The notes below the pieces were generated by a model. The model saw only the letters and a program-made list of their open reading frames with translations, did not search any database and was not told where the DNA came from. Made by a program: the position numbers and the translations under genes. From QGON01 sp963691905 (GTDB lineage: Bacteria > Pseudomonadota > Gammaproteobacteria > Chromatiales > Chromatiaceae), in the NCBI GenBank assembly GCA_963691905.1, contig OY829894.1:434001-498000 (forward strand): DNA of 64,000 bases, given 5' to 3'. Position 1 is the first letter of the stretch; every line of letters begins with the position of its first letter. Positions 1-8,014 of this stretch are shown here, in pieces.

Positions 1-509
1 CGCAGCAATTCCGCCTGCTGACGGGATGCCACTCCCTGCCATTGCCGGCTGAACCCGGAGACCCAACTGTTCTGTTGCAGATCCAATGCCCTGAGGGTCA
101 GATTCAACTGCCGACTGCTGTCGAGTCTGAGATCCAGGCCGATGAAATAGTGGATCGGATGTTCACCATCACAGGGCTTGGTGGGTCTATCCCGATGGCT
201 CCAGTGTTTGTCCCGTTGTTGTCGGGCCAGATGAATACCCGGAGTCGCCAGTAGTTCGGCGTTGATTTTATCGCGTATGTCCCGTGTCAGCCGATCCATT
301 TTTGGTTGAATCGCGCCGTCGTTTAGTCTGCCCAGCAGTACGGGTTCTCCCTGGAAACGGGGATGTTGGCTGAGTTGTGTTTTGAGATAGGGGATAAGAT
401 CCTGCTCGACCCACTGGTCAAGCGTGGATTGTGATGCGGGTCTGGTCTGTTGGGTGACACAACCACTCAGGCCTATCAGAAGCAGAGTAAGACAGATTAA
501 TCTAAACAT
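1..509 (-). CDS. Putative outer-membrane lipoprotein, 3' end outside window
   Basis: Reading leftward from ATG at 507-509 the frame is open to the window edge (about 169 codons), so the C-terminus is missing. The N-terminus is a short hydrophobic signal ending in a lipobox, LSGC, with the lipidated cysteine at residue 17. The mature part is soluble and polar and I recognise no domain in it. The start overlaps the stop of the ExbD-like gene by 8 bases, so the two are probably translationally coupled. The gene closes a five-gene operon built around a MotA/ExbB-like channel. An envelope role is inferred from that context only. Confidence 0.72.
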   Translation of the reverse strand, partial: MFRLICLTLLLIGLSGCVTQQTRPASQSTLDQWVEQDLIPYLKTQLSQHPRFQGEPVLLGRLNDGAIQPKMDRLTRDIRDKINAELLATPGIHLARQQRDKHWSHRDRPTKPCDGEHPIHYFIGLDLRLDSSRQLNLTLRALDLQQNSWVSGFSRQWQGVASRQQAELL

Positions 510-1347
510 TCCCTTGTCTCCTTTCCAGTTTGACACGGCCCAGGGCATCGATAATGAGCAGACCGCCACTGGACTCCTGCATCAATTGTTGAATTTTTTC
601 CTGCAGCGGATGGGGTAGTTCCACGCCCCAGACGACCGATGTGCCTGATGTCGTGATGGGCTGTTGTTGAAAGGCTTGCAGAACATCACCGGGTACTGTT
701 TCAGGCGTCATTTCATGGTATCGACGGGGAGAGGGTGTAACATGAAACACCGTTTTTCCATTGGTAAATGTAAGTTTCCAGGTTGCCTTAGGGCCTAGTG
801 CATAGAGTTGAATTCTCTTGTTTTGAACTAGGTGTTTCAAAGCCTGATCTGAGGAGAATCTCAGTTCAAATCCTGGTTCTTCATCTTTAGCGGCGTTTGT
901 CTCATGCGCCTCGACAGGAGTGACGGTTTGAGGTTTTTTCTTTAACTGTTGATCCAGGGAGGACAGATCTTTCCGACGCTGTTTTATCTTTAGATTCAAT
1001 ACAGAGAGTTGCTGCTGTTTCTGTTGAGACTGTGTCGTCAGCGCTTTCTGTTCGTCAGTAATCCGGCGATGTTTTTGCTGTTGTTGCTCGATATCTGTAT
1101 GAAGTTGCTCCTGAGAGGCGATGAGGGTCTGCTGCTCCTGTTTCAATCGGCTGTTGTCGGTTTTCTCTTCAACGACTTTCGGTTCTTCCGAAGCTGCCTG
1201 CGGCAGTGACTGCACCAAGGCAAAGATCGCCATCAGGCAAAAGCCGAGAATTGCCATAAAGCGCATCACATCGGTCTGCAGTTCATCCGTGCCACCGGAT
1301 CCTGCATGGGGGTCAGCGCTGTAACTTTGTGAGTGCCAGAGGTTCAT
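502..1347 (-). CDS. ExbD/MotB-like membrane-anchored coiled-coil protein
   Basis: 281 residues from ATG 1347, which follows a GAGAATCGGG ribosome site. An in-frame upstream extension lies inside the preceding gene and is unlikely. Residues 1-27 are cytosolic, 28-48 form one transmembrane helix (starting VMRFMAILGF), about 60-150 are a Gln/Lys-rich coiled coil, and 175-281 form a folded periplasmic domain. An aspartate (D26) just before the helix could play the proton-path role of the ExbD/TolR/MotB aspartate, but this is inference. The gene overlaps the channel gene upstream by 35 bases, which supports a channel/stator-partner pair. No OmpA-like peptidoglycan-binding domain is evident, so it is not an ordinary MotB. 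Confidence 0.7.
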   Translation of the reverse strand: MNLWHSQSYSADPHAGSGGTDELQTDVMRFMAILGFCLMAIFALVQSLPQAASEEPKVVEEKTDNSRLKQEQQTLIASQEQLHTDIEQQQQKHRRITDEQKALTTQSQQKQQQLSVLNLKIKQRRKDLSSLDQQLKKKPQTVTPVEAHETNAAKDEEPGFELRFSSDQALKHLVQNKRIQLYALGPKATWKLTFTNGKTVFHVTPSPRRYHEMTPETVPGDVLQAFQQQPITTSGTSVVWGVELPHPLQEKIQQLMQESSGGLLIIDALGRVKLERRQGNV

Positions 1348-1990
1348 CCCGATTCTCTTGGTGGTGACTGATTCGTTGCAGGTGGCTGTCGATGCGATCC
1401 AGCGAGGTCTGTACTGCCGTGTTGTGCTGCTCGGCCAGATGGCTGTAGTAGCGCTGTAGCTCACCACCAACGGCAACTGCCTTCACGACACGCATCAGGT
1501 AGCCGCCAATGCCGCCGAATATGGTGGTGGAGAGCGCGAGCAGGATCCCTCCATCGACCAATCGTTGAAGAATGACGAAGGCACCGAGTTGCGCTGCGGT
1601 CTCAGGGTCGCCGAGAGCGAAGAGCAGGGCACTGCGCATCCCGATGGCGGTCCAGATCACGCCAATGCCGAAAAACAGCCCGATCCAGATGTCGGTCAGG
1701 TGTGCGGCCTGGACGATCCTGTCGATGGATTGTCCTGCAGTAATGCGTTGCCGCAGGGTGCGCAGACTTAGCAGAAACAGCAGGAATACCAGGGAGAAGG
1801 GCCAAATAGCCATGCCCATATTGCGGCTGCTCCAGCTAAACAGGTTTTGCAAGCCTTCCAGGGATTCGGCTGAGATTGTCACCAGGTTTTGGGCCGACAG
1901 CAGCCACAATAGCAGGCCGCCAATACTCAGAGTGATAGACATACCCAGCAGAAATCCCTTCAGAAAGCGACTGAGATATCCCCTTTTCAT
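1313..1990 (-). CDS. MotA/TolQ/ExbB-family proton channel-like protein
   Basis: 225 residues. ATG 1990 is chosen because GGGAAGAGAAG precedes it and the longer frame runs into the gene upstream. Four hydrophobic segments are visible at about 11-33, 59-77, 100-126 and 137-167. The last contains GGILLALSTTIFGG, resembling the small-residue-rich channel helix of MotA/TolQ/ExbB proteins. A charged, probably cytosolic, helical tail follows. In this superfamily a pentameric channel uses the proton or sodium gradient to drive a partner with one membrane helix; the next gene encodes such a partner. The energised process is unknown. No TonB or TolA homologue is next to it. Confidence 0.7.
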   Translation of the reverse strand: MKRGYLSRFLKGFLLGMSITLSIGGLLLWLLSAQNLVTISAESLEGLQNLFSWSSRNMGMAIWPFSLVFLLFLLSLRTLRQRITAGQSIDRIVQAAHLTDIWIGLFFGIGVIWTAIGMRSALLFALGDPETAAQLGAFVILQRLVDGGILLALSTTIFGGIGGYLMRVVKAVAVGGELQRYYSHLAEQHNTAVQTSLDRIDSHLQRISHHQENRDEPLALTKLQR

Positions 1991-2006
1991 CGCTTCTCTT
2001 CCCGCG

Positions 2007-2552
2007 CTAATTGGCACCACAAGCGGTGCAGGTGGCTTCCAGCACAAGTTCCGTCTCTTTCAACAGTCGGTCCGCGCGCTGATAACTACCGGTATCCCGG
2101 CTGATCTTTACCAGGCCGCGCTCCTTGTCGAGTAGCTCCCGTTCCATGTTTGCCAGCACCTCCTGCTGTTTTGGACAGGTCAGGCTGCAGTTGTTGTAGT
2201 CCCCCATCAGGGAGACATATTTGACGTTGAAATAGCGGTTGTAGATCGATTTAGCCTGCTGTTTGCTCAACAGACCTGCCTGATTTGACCAGAGCAGGAA
2301 TTCGCTGAACTTCTCTTTATTTGCAGGTTTTGGATCGCTCTCGGCAATAGTCATCAGACGCTCAAGGTAGGCATTGAACTGGAAGCTGCAAACATCACTC
2401 AAATCACTCTTCGACTGGCTCACGGCGACATCCAGATCGTGACCCTGTGGCGGGATGCAGGCGTTGGCCTTGACCGGTTGAGTGTCGCAACCGGCGGTGA
2501 ATGAAACGGTGGCAAACAGTGCCGCTGAGATAAGTGCTTTCGTGCTATTCAT
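2007..2552 (-). CDS. Hypothetical cysteine-rich lipoprotein
   Basis: 181 residues starting after a good AAGGGAGAAAC ribosome site. The signal peptide ends in a lipobox (FTAGC, cysteine 22), so a periplasm-facing lipoprotein is predicted. The mature part is mostly helical with several cysteines, including NNCSLTCPK in the middle and a C-terminal TCTACGAN, which could form disulfides or bind metal. I recognise no family. It sits 12 bases downstream of the secreted helical protein gene and 16 bases before the start of the channel gene, so it is likely an envelope component of the same machine. Confidence 0.68.
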   Translation of the reverse strand: MNSTKALISAALFATVSFTAGCDTQPVKANACIPPQGHDLDVAVSQSKSDLSDVCSFQFNAYLERLMTIAESDPKPANKEKFSEFLLWSNQAGLLSKQQAKSIYNRYFNVKYVSLMGDYNNCSLTCPKQQEVLANMERELLDKERGLVKISRDTGSYQRADRLLKETELVLEATCTACGAN

Positions 2553-2564
2553 GATGTTTCTCCC

Positions 2565-3410
2565 TTAGAGGCTGAGTGGACTCTGGTACGTTGTGCTGTC
2601 AGCAGTGGTTGGAGGCGCCGCAAGGGGCATTTCACTCTCCGGATCACCAAACAGGATGCCCTTGACTCCGCTTACCACCTCCTGCATCTCAGGTGTGATA
2701 GTGCCGAAGGATTGGTTGAGCTGGCCCATGAGGGTGGCTCGGCTGATCTCCTGTCGGGTGCGGGCGATCAGATCTGAGGTCTCTTCCATGTCCAGATAGA
2801 TGTCGGAGGCGATGACCGCCATGGAGGAACCCTGTGACGAAGAGCTGTTGGAGACCAGGTTGTAATACTGGCTGAAGCGGTCGCTGAGCCGCATGCCGGA
2901 GCGACCACGCAGGTTGGGCCGGGTCTGTGATGCCTGCTTGCCGGACTGTCCGCCGAGCAGGTTCTCCTGCAGGGTCCAGGGTGTCATGCCATTCCCCAGC
3001 TCCTTGCGAAGACGTTTCGCGAGGCTCTTGCGGGTCGTCTCCACCGCCTGCTCCATGGTGGGCAGGTTACTCTCCATGATGTTCAGCATTTCGAGATAGG
3101 TTGCCCCAAGTTGCTTGTTCAGCTGGGCACAGCCGGGATCGTCGTCCGCCTCTTCGCATTTACTGTCGATGATCAATTGCTGCTGTTGATCCAGGCGGGA
3201 TATCACCTCTTGCAACCCGCTCTCCATCTCCTTGGCAACGCTGCCGGTGTGGCGAATGTCCTCAAGCACCGTGGTGGGGAATAGCTTGAGGGTAGGGGTG
3301 TTGGCCGCCTGGGTCGGGAGAGCAAACAACAGCATCCAGGCAAAAACGAGTGCCGAAAATGGCTGCAAGCCGGTTGAATCTGATAGGTTGAATTTGCTTG
3401 GGGTGCTCAT
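2565..3410 (-). CDS. Secreted helical protein, first gene of channel operon
   Basis: 281 residues, start supported by AGGAGGGAT eight bases upstream. Residues 18-36 form a classical signal peptide ending PTQAA, preceded by an unusually long polar n-region. The mature protein is predicted mostly alpha-helical with Gln/Glu-rich stretches, a possible disulfide pair (SKCEEADDDPGCAQ), a low-complexity Ser-rich loop (SNSSSSQGSS) and a Pro/Ala-rich tail. No named domain is recognised. It heads the minus-strand operon and would be periplasmic, so it may be the load or scaffold of the ExbB/ExbD-like pair. This is inference from gene order. Confidence 0.68.
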   Translation of the reverse strand: MSTPSKFNLSDSTGLQPFSALVFAWMLLFALPTQAANTPTLKLFPTTVLEDIRHTGSVAKEMESGLQEVISRLDQQQQLIIDSKCEEADDDPGCAQLNKQLGATYLEMLNIMESNLPTMEQAVETTRKSLAKRLRKELGNGMTPWTLQENLLGGQSGKQASQTRPNLRGRSGMRLSDRFSQYYNLVSNSSSSQGSSMAVIASDIYLDMEETSDLIARTRQEISRATLMGQLNQSFGTITPEMQEVVSGVKGILFGDPESEMPLAAPPTTADSTTYQSPLSL

Positions 3411-3525
3411 GGTTTTATCCCTCCTGATTGAGCGGTGACCCTTGCCATCCTCGAATGGCGATTTAGGATCTCTGTTGGAGATTGTGGAGGCTGTTAACTG
3501 AACGGAGCCTGAACGGTGTTCAGAA

Positions 3526-5280
3526 ATGGCGCGGTCACGTATATTTCAACGCACTATGCCAAACCCGGAAATCACAACCCGATCCGAGACGCCAGCGATT
3601 GCACTGGTGACTCTGCATGCAGGCTACAGCCACTCCTCACTGGCGCTGCAATCGATATCCGCTTTCTGTCGTGACGAACCTTTCTACGACGACATCCACC
3701 TATTCGAACCGCTGGTTAATGTGGATCACCAACAGCTGATCGAGTCGCTGGTGGCGTTGGCGCCAGCGGTGATCGGGTTTTCAACCTATCTCTGGAATAT
3801 CCAGGCATCCCTCAGACTGACCCGGTTACTGAAGCAGCTTCTGCCTGAGTCGCTTGTTGTTTTCGGTGGTCCTGAAGCGGGACCGCGAGGCGCTGAGTTG
3901 CTGGGCAGAGTGGATGCAATCGATTTCATTGTGGACGGGGAGGGCGAAGCCGCTTTTCGTGATCTGGTGCGGTGGCGTCTTTACGCCGAGGGTGATCTTT
4001 CCGATATATCGGGACTGATCTGGCGCAAAGACGAAGCGATAGAGATCAATTCGATCCGGATGCTGCCGGTGGAGGAGATTCCCTCACCGATTACCCTGGG
4101 TTTGACCGATTTTACCAAGCCACTGGTCTACTGGGAGACCTCCCGGGGTTGTCCCTATCGCTGTACCTTCTGCACCAGTGCCACTGATCGGCTGCGTGCA
4201 TTCCCCGTGGATAGAGTGGAAGCCGAACTCCAGATATTGGAGGGGCTGGAGGCCAAGACGGTAAAACTGCTCGATCGCAGTTTTCATCTCGGAACAAAGC
4301 GCACAGTAGAGCTTCTGCAACGATTCGCGCAAACACCGGAGAGTCTGCGTTTCCATCTGGAACTGAATCCGGATCGCATCTCCCCCGAGGCAATGGCGGT
4401 ATTTCGCCAGGCAGTGCCGGGGAAGTTTCAGTTTGAGATCGGACTGCAGACCCTGAGCGAACCGGTGCTCGATGCCATCGACAGGCAGATGGATATCCCC
4501 AAGGCACTGGCGAATATTCGTGAGTTGGTTGAACTGAAGAAACACCCGGTTCATCTCGACCTGATCATCGGGCTGCCGGGAGAGGATGCAGTGCAATGCA
4601 GTGACTCCCTGAACCGGGTGTTTCGGCTCTATCCGGGTCATCTTCAGCTTGGCACCTTGAAAATGCTTCCCGGTACACCCTTACAGATGCGGGCAGGGCC
4701 ACTGGGTTATCGTTGGGACAGGGAGCCGCCCTATGAAGTGCTCTCACATCCAATGCTCACATTTCAGGAATTATCGCGGTTCAAGCTCTATGCGGAGTTG
4801 CTGGAACGTCTCTGGAACAGCGGCTATCTGGTCCATACCTTGATGTGGCTGGTACCGCGTTATTTTGACGATGAGATCGTCGCCTGTTTCAATGCATTGT
4901 TAACCGCGACTGGTGAGCGACTGGCGCGTGAAAATATGCAGCCCGACCGGTTATTCAGCCTGATCGCAGATTTCCTCCAACCCATGCTTGCAGGAGACCC
5001 GCTGTTGCGGGAGTTACTGCTCTGGGACTACAGCCGATTCAGTCTGGTTAATGGCAAGACACCAACCTGGATTGCTGAGCATCTGCATGAGTGTGGAAAG
5101 TTCGTGGTGCAGGGCAGTCGCCGCCAGCTGCCGATACTGTCACTCTCCAGCGAGGCGGCAGAGATCATCAGCCGCCGTGCCCTGGAACCGATTGCAGCAG
5201 GTCGTTATGCAGTCTGGCCGCAACAGCACAAAAAAGGCAAGCCGGTGGAAATCTTTGAGGTGAAGAAGGTTGATGGTTAG
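3526..5280 (+). CDS. B12-binding domain radical SAM protein (DUF4080 type)
   Basis: 584 residues. The N-terminal 150 residues look like the cobalamin-binding Rossmann domain of class B radical SAM enzymes (starting LVTLHAGYSHSSLAL, with GGPEAGPRG). The radical SAM core follows with the cluster motif GCPYRCTFC (CxxxCxxC) near residue 210 and a TIM-barrel region to about 400. A C-terminal domain of DUF4080 type follows. Such proteins bind a 4Fe-4S cluster, SAM and probably B12; substrates of this subgroup are unknown to me. ATG 3556 is an alternative start; neither has a clear ribosome site. It stands alone, divergent from the channel operon. Confidence 0.85.
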   Translation: MARSRIFQRTMPNPEITTRSETPAIALVTLHAGYSHSSLALQSISAFCRDEPFYDDIHLFEPLVNVDHQQLIESLVALAPAVIGFSTYLWNIQASLRLTRLLKQLLPESLVVFGGPEAGPRGAELLGRVDAIDFIVDGEGEAAFRDLVRWRLYAEGDLSDISGLIWRKDEAIEINSIRMLPVEEIPSPITLGLTDFTKPLVYWETSRGCPYRCTFCTSATDRLRAFPVDRVEAELQILEGLEAKTVKLLDRSFHLGTKRTVELLQRFAQTPESLRFHLELNPDRISPEAMAVFRQAVPGKFQFEIGLQTLSEPVLDAIDRQMDIPKALANIRELVELKKHPVHLDLIIGLPGEDAVQCSDSLNRVFRLYPGHLQLGTLKMLPGTPLQMRAGPLGYRWDREPPYEVLSHPMLTFQELSRFKLYAELLERLWNSGYLVHTLMWLVPRYFDDEIVACFNALLTATGERLARENMQPDRLFSLIADFLQPMLAGDPLLRELLLWDYSRFSLVNGKTPTWIAEHLHECGKFVVQGSRRQLPILSLSSEAAEIISRRALEPIAAGRYAVWPQQHKKGKPVEIFEVKKVDG

Positions 5281-5311
5281 GCGCGCAGGAAACAAACCCA
5301 ATCCATATGGC

Positions 5312-5719
5312 CTATTTAATGGAGGCAGGTGGCCACTCCTCGTACTGAGGAACACCATCTGGAATTGTTTCCCATGATGCTTTTGAGCCAACAAAAATAT
5401 GCATGCCCAGTGTAATCTCTGGATTTCCCTCTACACAGCCTAAAGTAACTCCATGTATCTTGCCTTCATAGGTGCCACAGAGTGTTGATCCGCATACACT
5501 GCAGAATTGTAATCCTGTGCCATTATTTGATTCATAGTTGGTCAGTAGATTTTTACCGGACGTCCACAAGAACTCTCCAGGTTCCACCAATGCATATGCG
5601 GATGCTTGAGCGCTAAATGCTTTTCGACACATCGAACAGTGGCAAGAGCGGGCATCACGTAGTTCCCCATCAATTTTGTACTTAACTGCGCCACAAAAAC
5701 ATGAGCCCTCTATTGTCAT
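5312..5719 (-). CDS. GFA-family (DUF636) zinc protein
   Basis: 135 residues, matching the glutathione-dependent formaldehyde-activating enzyme (GFA) family in size and cysteine pattern: GSCFCGAVKY at the start, SCHCSMCRK near residue 30 and CSVCGS near residue 75. These ligate structural and catalytic zinc ions in the family. Most members have no proven substrate, so formaldehyde/glutathione chemistry should not be assumed. It lies 15 bases downstream of a VOC protein gene on the same strand; the pair may be one transcript. The wording of the family name is historical. Confidence 0.85.
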   Translation of the reverse strand: MTIEGSCFCGAVKYKIDGELRDARSCHCSMCRKAFSAQASAYALVEPGEFLWTSGKNLLTNYESNNGTGLQFCSVCGSTLCGTYEGKIHGVTLGCVEGNPEITLGMHIFVGSKASWETIPDGVPQYEEWPPASIK

Positions 5720-5734
5720 TGGCCTATTTCCATT

Positions 5735-6088
5735 TTACGTATCTGACCAAACAGCATATTCATTACCACTAGGATCGCAAAAATGAAAACGACGACCGCC
5801 TGGGAATGAAAAGATCGATTTTACCACGGTGCCTCCAGCCTCCTGTATTTTTGTTTGAGTTTTCTCTATGTCATTACTATAGAAAACGACAAGGGCACCA
5901 CCATTTTCAGTAGAAGAGGATAGGTCTGATTTGAAAAAACCACCATCAATCCCTTCATCCGAGAAAGCAGTATATTCAGGGCCATAGTCGACAAACGACC
6001 AATTAAACGCAGTGGCGAAAAACTGTTTTGTTGCTTCAATGTCCCTTGCAGGAAATTCAACGTAATTTATCTTTTCATGCTTATTCAT
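5735..6088 (-). CDS. VOC-family (glyoxalase/bleomycin-resistance fold) protein
   Basis: 117 residues from ATG 6088, where the conserved fold begins (INYVEFPARDIEATKQFF). The longer frame adds 12 residues with no family resemblance. The ending FHFCDPSGNEYAVWSDT is typical of vicinal-oxygen-chelate proteins of the CFP-30/glyoxalase-like group. Substrate unknown. The region is visibly AT-richer than the housekeeping genes, with many AAA/AAT codons, suggesting acquisition. It probably forms a unit with the GFA gene downstream. Confidence 0.85.
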   Translation of the reverse strand: MNKHEKINYVEFPARDIEATKQFFATAFNWSFVDYGPEYTAFSDEGIDGGFFKSDLSSSTENGGALVVFYSNDIEKTQTKIQEAGGTVVKSIFSFPGGRRFHFCDPSGNEYAVWSDT

Positions 6089-6164
6089 GATGATGGACTC
6101 ACTAATTTTGCCATTCCTACCCACAAAATGCGCTAGCCTTTTATGAGTCCGTGTTAATTTGCAT

Positions 6165-6674
6165 TCAGACGATTTTTTGTGTGCGACTTTTTCCGCCGGA
6201 AATCAGCCAGCGCAATAATTTAACCCACAAAGACCATTCTGTGACTGTAGGCGTAAGATTTAACCGCAGTTCAGCAAAACTGAGTGAATCTTCTATTAAT
6301 GCATCATGCAATGGACAAAATATCAGTGGCCATGATAGTCGTGCCATCCCATGAGTTTTCATTTTGAGTGTTTCACGCAGCTCAGTTGTATTATTGTCGA
6401 GTTCAACTACATCGTAACCATGATAACCATCAAATCCATTGGGTCCAGTAAAGCGGAATACAATACGTTTCCCAGTTACATACTCTTCCACAAAATAGCG
6501 AATCGGACCGTGGCCGCCATTTGCAGATACGGACAGAGGCTTATCGAACTTCATTCTAGGCCAAAGTTTGTGGGGCCACAGTAAGTCATTGTTTGAGGAT
6601 AACGTATCCATTAAAGCACCAATTTTGTCTGATGACACTTGGTATGTGCGACTATGAATATTGGTTACTCTCAT
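6165..6674 (-). CDS. SRPBCC-superfamily (START-like) protein
   Basis: 169 residues, start preceded by GAAGAAAG. The sequence resembles the polyketide cyclase/dehydratase-type SRPBCC fold: an N-terminal strand with a bound-helix region, a beta-rich middle (GHGPIRYFVEEYVTGKRIVF, FDGYHGYDVVELDNNTTELR) and a long C-terminal helix. These proteins bind hydrophobic ligands in a cavity and have diverse roles; none can be named here. Codon use is AT-rich like its neighbours, and the gene belongs to a short run of small single-domain genes on the minus strand. Confidence 0.7.
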   Translation of the reverse strand: MRVTNIHSRTYQVSSDKIGALMDTLSSNNDLLWPHKLWPRMKFDKPLSVSANGGHGPIRYFVEEYVTGKRIVFRFTGPNGFDGYHGYDVVELDNNTTELRETLKMKTHGMARLSWPLIFCPLHDALIEDSLSFAELRLNLTPTVTEWSLWVKLLRWLISGGKSRTQKIV

Positions 6675-6708
6675 TACTTTCTTCGTTTACCGATGTGTTT
6701 AGTGTAAT

Positions 6709-7635
6709 TCATATGGAAACGATGTGTATCGACTGTTCTTTTTTCTTACATTGTTCATGTTGATAGCCTTTTTTTGCATCACTCACTGTTACAAGCCGAT
6801 CTGTTGCAATCCAAGAAACACCTTCTATATTGCAATAAAGAACGTTTCCATTCATATCCTTTGGAAACCTGTAAACCACACCATCATCAATAACTTTCCA
6901 GTTATTTAGATCTAATCCTGCAACAAAAATGGCAGACGATTCTTGCGAAGTGATTGCCAACATATTATCACTATTGATATCTATTCCAGAATAATCAATA
7001 AATTCCAATGTTTGCGGTAGCCTTATAGATGCAGCATATTTCCATTTCTTTCGTTTCTTCTCGAAAACCTTGATTCTGCCCGCTCCATGAATCTTACTTG
7101 CGGACCCTGCGTCACAGTCATTGCCTTCGCATAAGGCGAGAATATATATATTATTGTTCTTAACCAGAATTGTAATGCCTTCGAATCCTTTATTATTTTT
7201 CTGGAAGTTATATTTAAGCCACTTTTTCTTTTCCAATGAAAACTCATTATTTGTAATGTTTATTCGTGCATTCAACGCCCCGTTATTATCATTTGATTCC
7301 TCAATCAGATAAAACTTACTGGTTACATTATCGTAAGTTATCCCTTCATAACCGATTCCATTTTTTGCTGTGCCTAATAGCTTTGCTTCGTGGAGGTCAA
7401 TATCAATTCGAGCAACCCTGCTGTGGTTATCAAAAGCAATGTAGAATGAATTATTTGCAAATACCACGCCACTTGGCTCATGGTGTTTTTCTTTGCTTGT
7501 ATCTCCCAGAAGTTCATGTAAATTTTTTTCATTCACCACATTCAACGCACTGCTTCTGACTGTATATTCTTCTGCGAGACAGCCGAATGTCGTAAAAATG
7601 CTCAACAAGCATACTAGAAATCTTTCTGTCGTCAT
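6709..7635 (-). CDS. Secreted SdiA-regulated/phytase-like beta-propeller protein
   Basis: 308 residues. ATG 7635 is chosen because GAGGCGAG lies just upstream and it directly begins a signal peptide (MTTERFLVCLLSIF, cleavage near CLAEE). The mature part has repeated short beta-strand blocks (EPSGVVFANNSFYIAFDN, GYEGITYDNVTSKFYLIEES, KGFEGITILVKNNNIYILA) characteristic of the SdiA-regulated/YjiK and esterase-like-phytase beta-propeller group. Exported and probably periplasmic. Function unknown. It is strongly AT-rich, rich in Asn and Lys, and so unlike the core genes of this window, which suggests horizontal transfer. Confidence 0.72.
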   Translation of the reverse strand: MTTERFLVCLLSIFTTFGCLAEEYTVRSSALNVVNEKNLHELLGDTSKEKHHEPSGVVFANNSFYIAFDNHSRVARIDIDLHEAKLLGTAKNGIGYEGITYDNVTSKFYLIEESNDNNGALNARINITNNEFSLEKKKWLKYNFQKNNKGFEGITILVKNNNIYILALCEGNDCDAGSASKIHGAGRIKVFEKKRKKWKYAASIRLPQTLEFIDYSGIDINSDNMLAITSQESSAIFVAGLDLNNWKVIDDGVVYRFPKDMNGNVLYCNIEGVSWIATDRLVTVSDAKKGYQHEQCKKKEQSIHIVSI

Positions 7636-8014
7636 GTTCGCTCGCCTCATATTGATTGGCTGAGTTGATATCTTATTGATGCTCAATGAGCCTGCAGAAA
7701 GAAACATTGTTAGAAAAAATCTCCTTAACTTACAGTATGCGATCGTTTTAAAGTGCTGGATTCACCGGAAGACATTTTGAAGAAACAGGATTCATTTCCT
7801 TGCGAACGTTATGGTGCAAGATTCATCATCCTGCTACGGCCCGATAGACACTTGATATGGATTTGATTAGCCCGATGAAGCATCTCTGTGAATAGCAGGC
7901 CAAGTGCCGTATAAAAGGTGCTGTGGGAGGGTGCCGTTAGAGCGGCTCCCTATCCCGATTAGCTGTCACAACAATGACACCCGTTTTTCTATTGTACAGT
8001 CGAGAAATCGCTGG
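7636..8014. other. Intergenic region between propeller gene and TIR gene
   Basis: No convincing gene. The first part is the AT-rich leader of the propeller gene. The part from about 7870 resembles the end of a group II intron, annotated separately. The divergent/convergent arrangement puts both neighbouring genes on the minus strand, so this holds the promoter of the propeller gene and the terminator region of the TIR gene. No clear terminator hairpin with a T-run was found. Confidence 0.5.
7870..7962 (+). mobile_element. Candidate 3' (domain V/VI) remnant of a group II intron
   Basis: The stretch AAGTGCCGTAT...GGTGCTGTGGGAGGG looks like a group II intron domain V whose distal hairpin has been deleted. 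It is followed by a domain-VI-like stem (GGGAGG..GCCG / CGGC..TCCC) ending TATCCCGATT, similar to the 3' ends of several bacterial group II introns. No reverse transcriptase lies upstream. The assignment rests on remembered consensus patterns and is tentative. Confidence 0.33.

Noticed and set aside
1572..2135. 187-codon open frame on the plus strand
   Set aside because: Shadow of the channel gene and lipoprotein gene; no signal or domain.
1..3410. Zorya-type defence (ZorA/ZorB) for the channel operon
   Set aside because: The partner has no OmpA-type peptidoglycan-binding domain, no ZorC/D/E-like gene is near, and lipoproteins are not part of Zorya.
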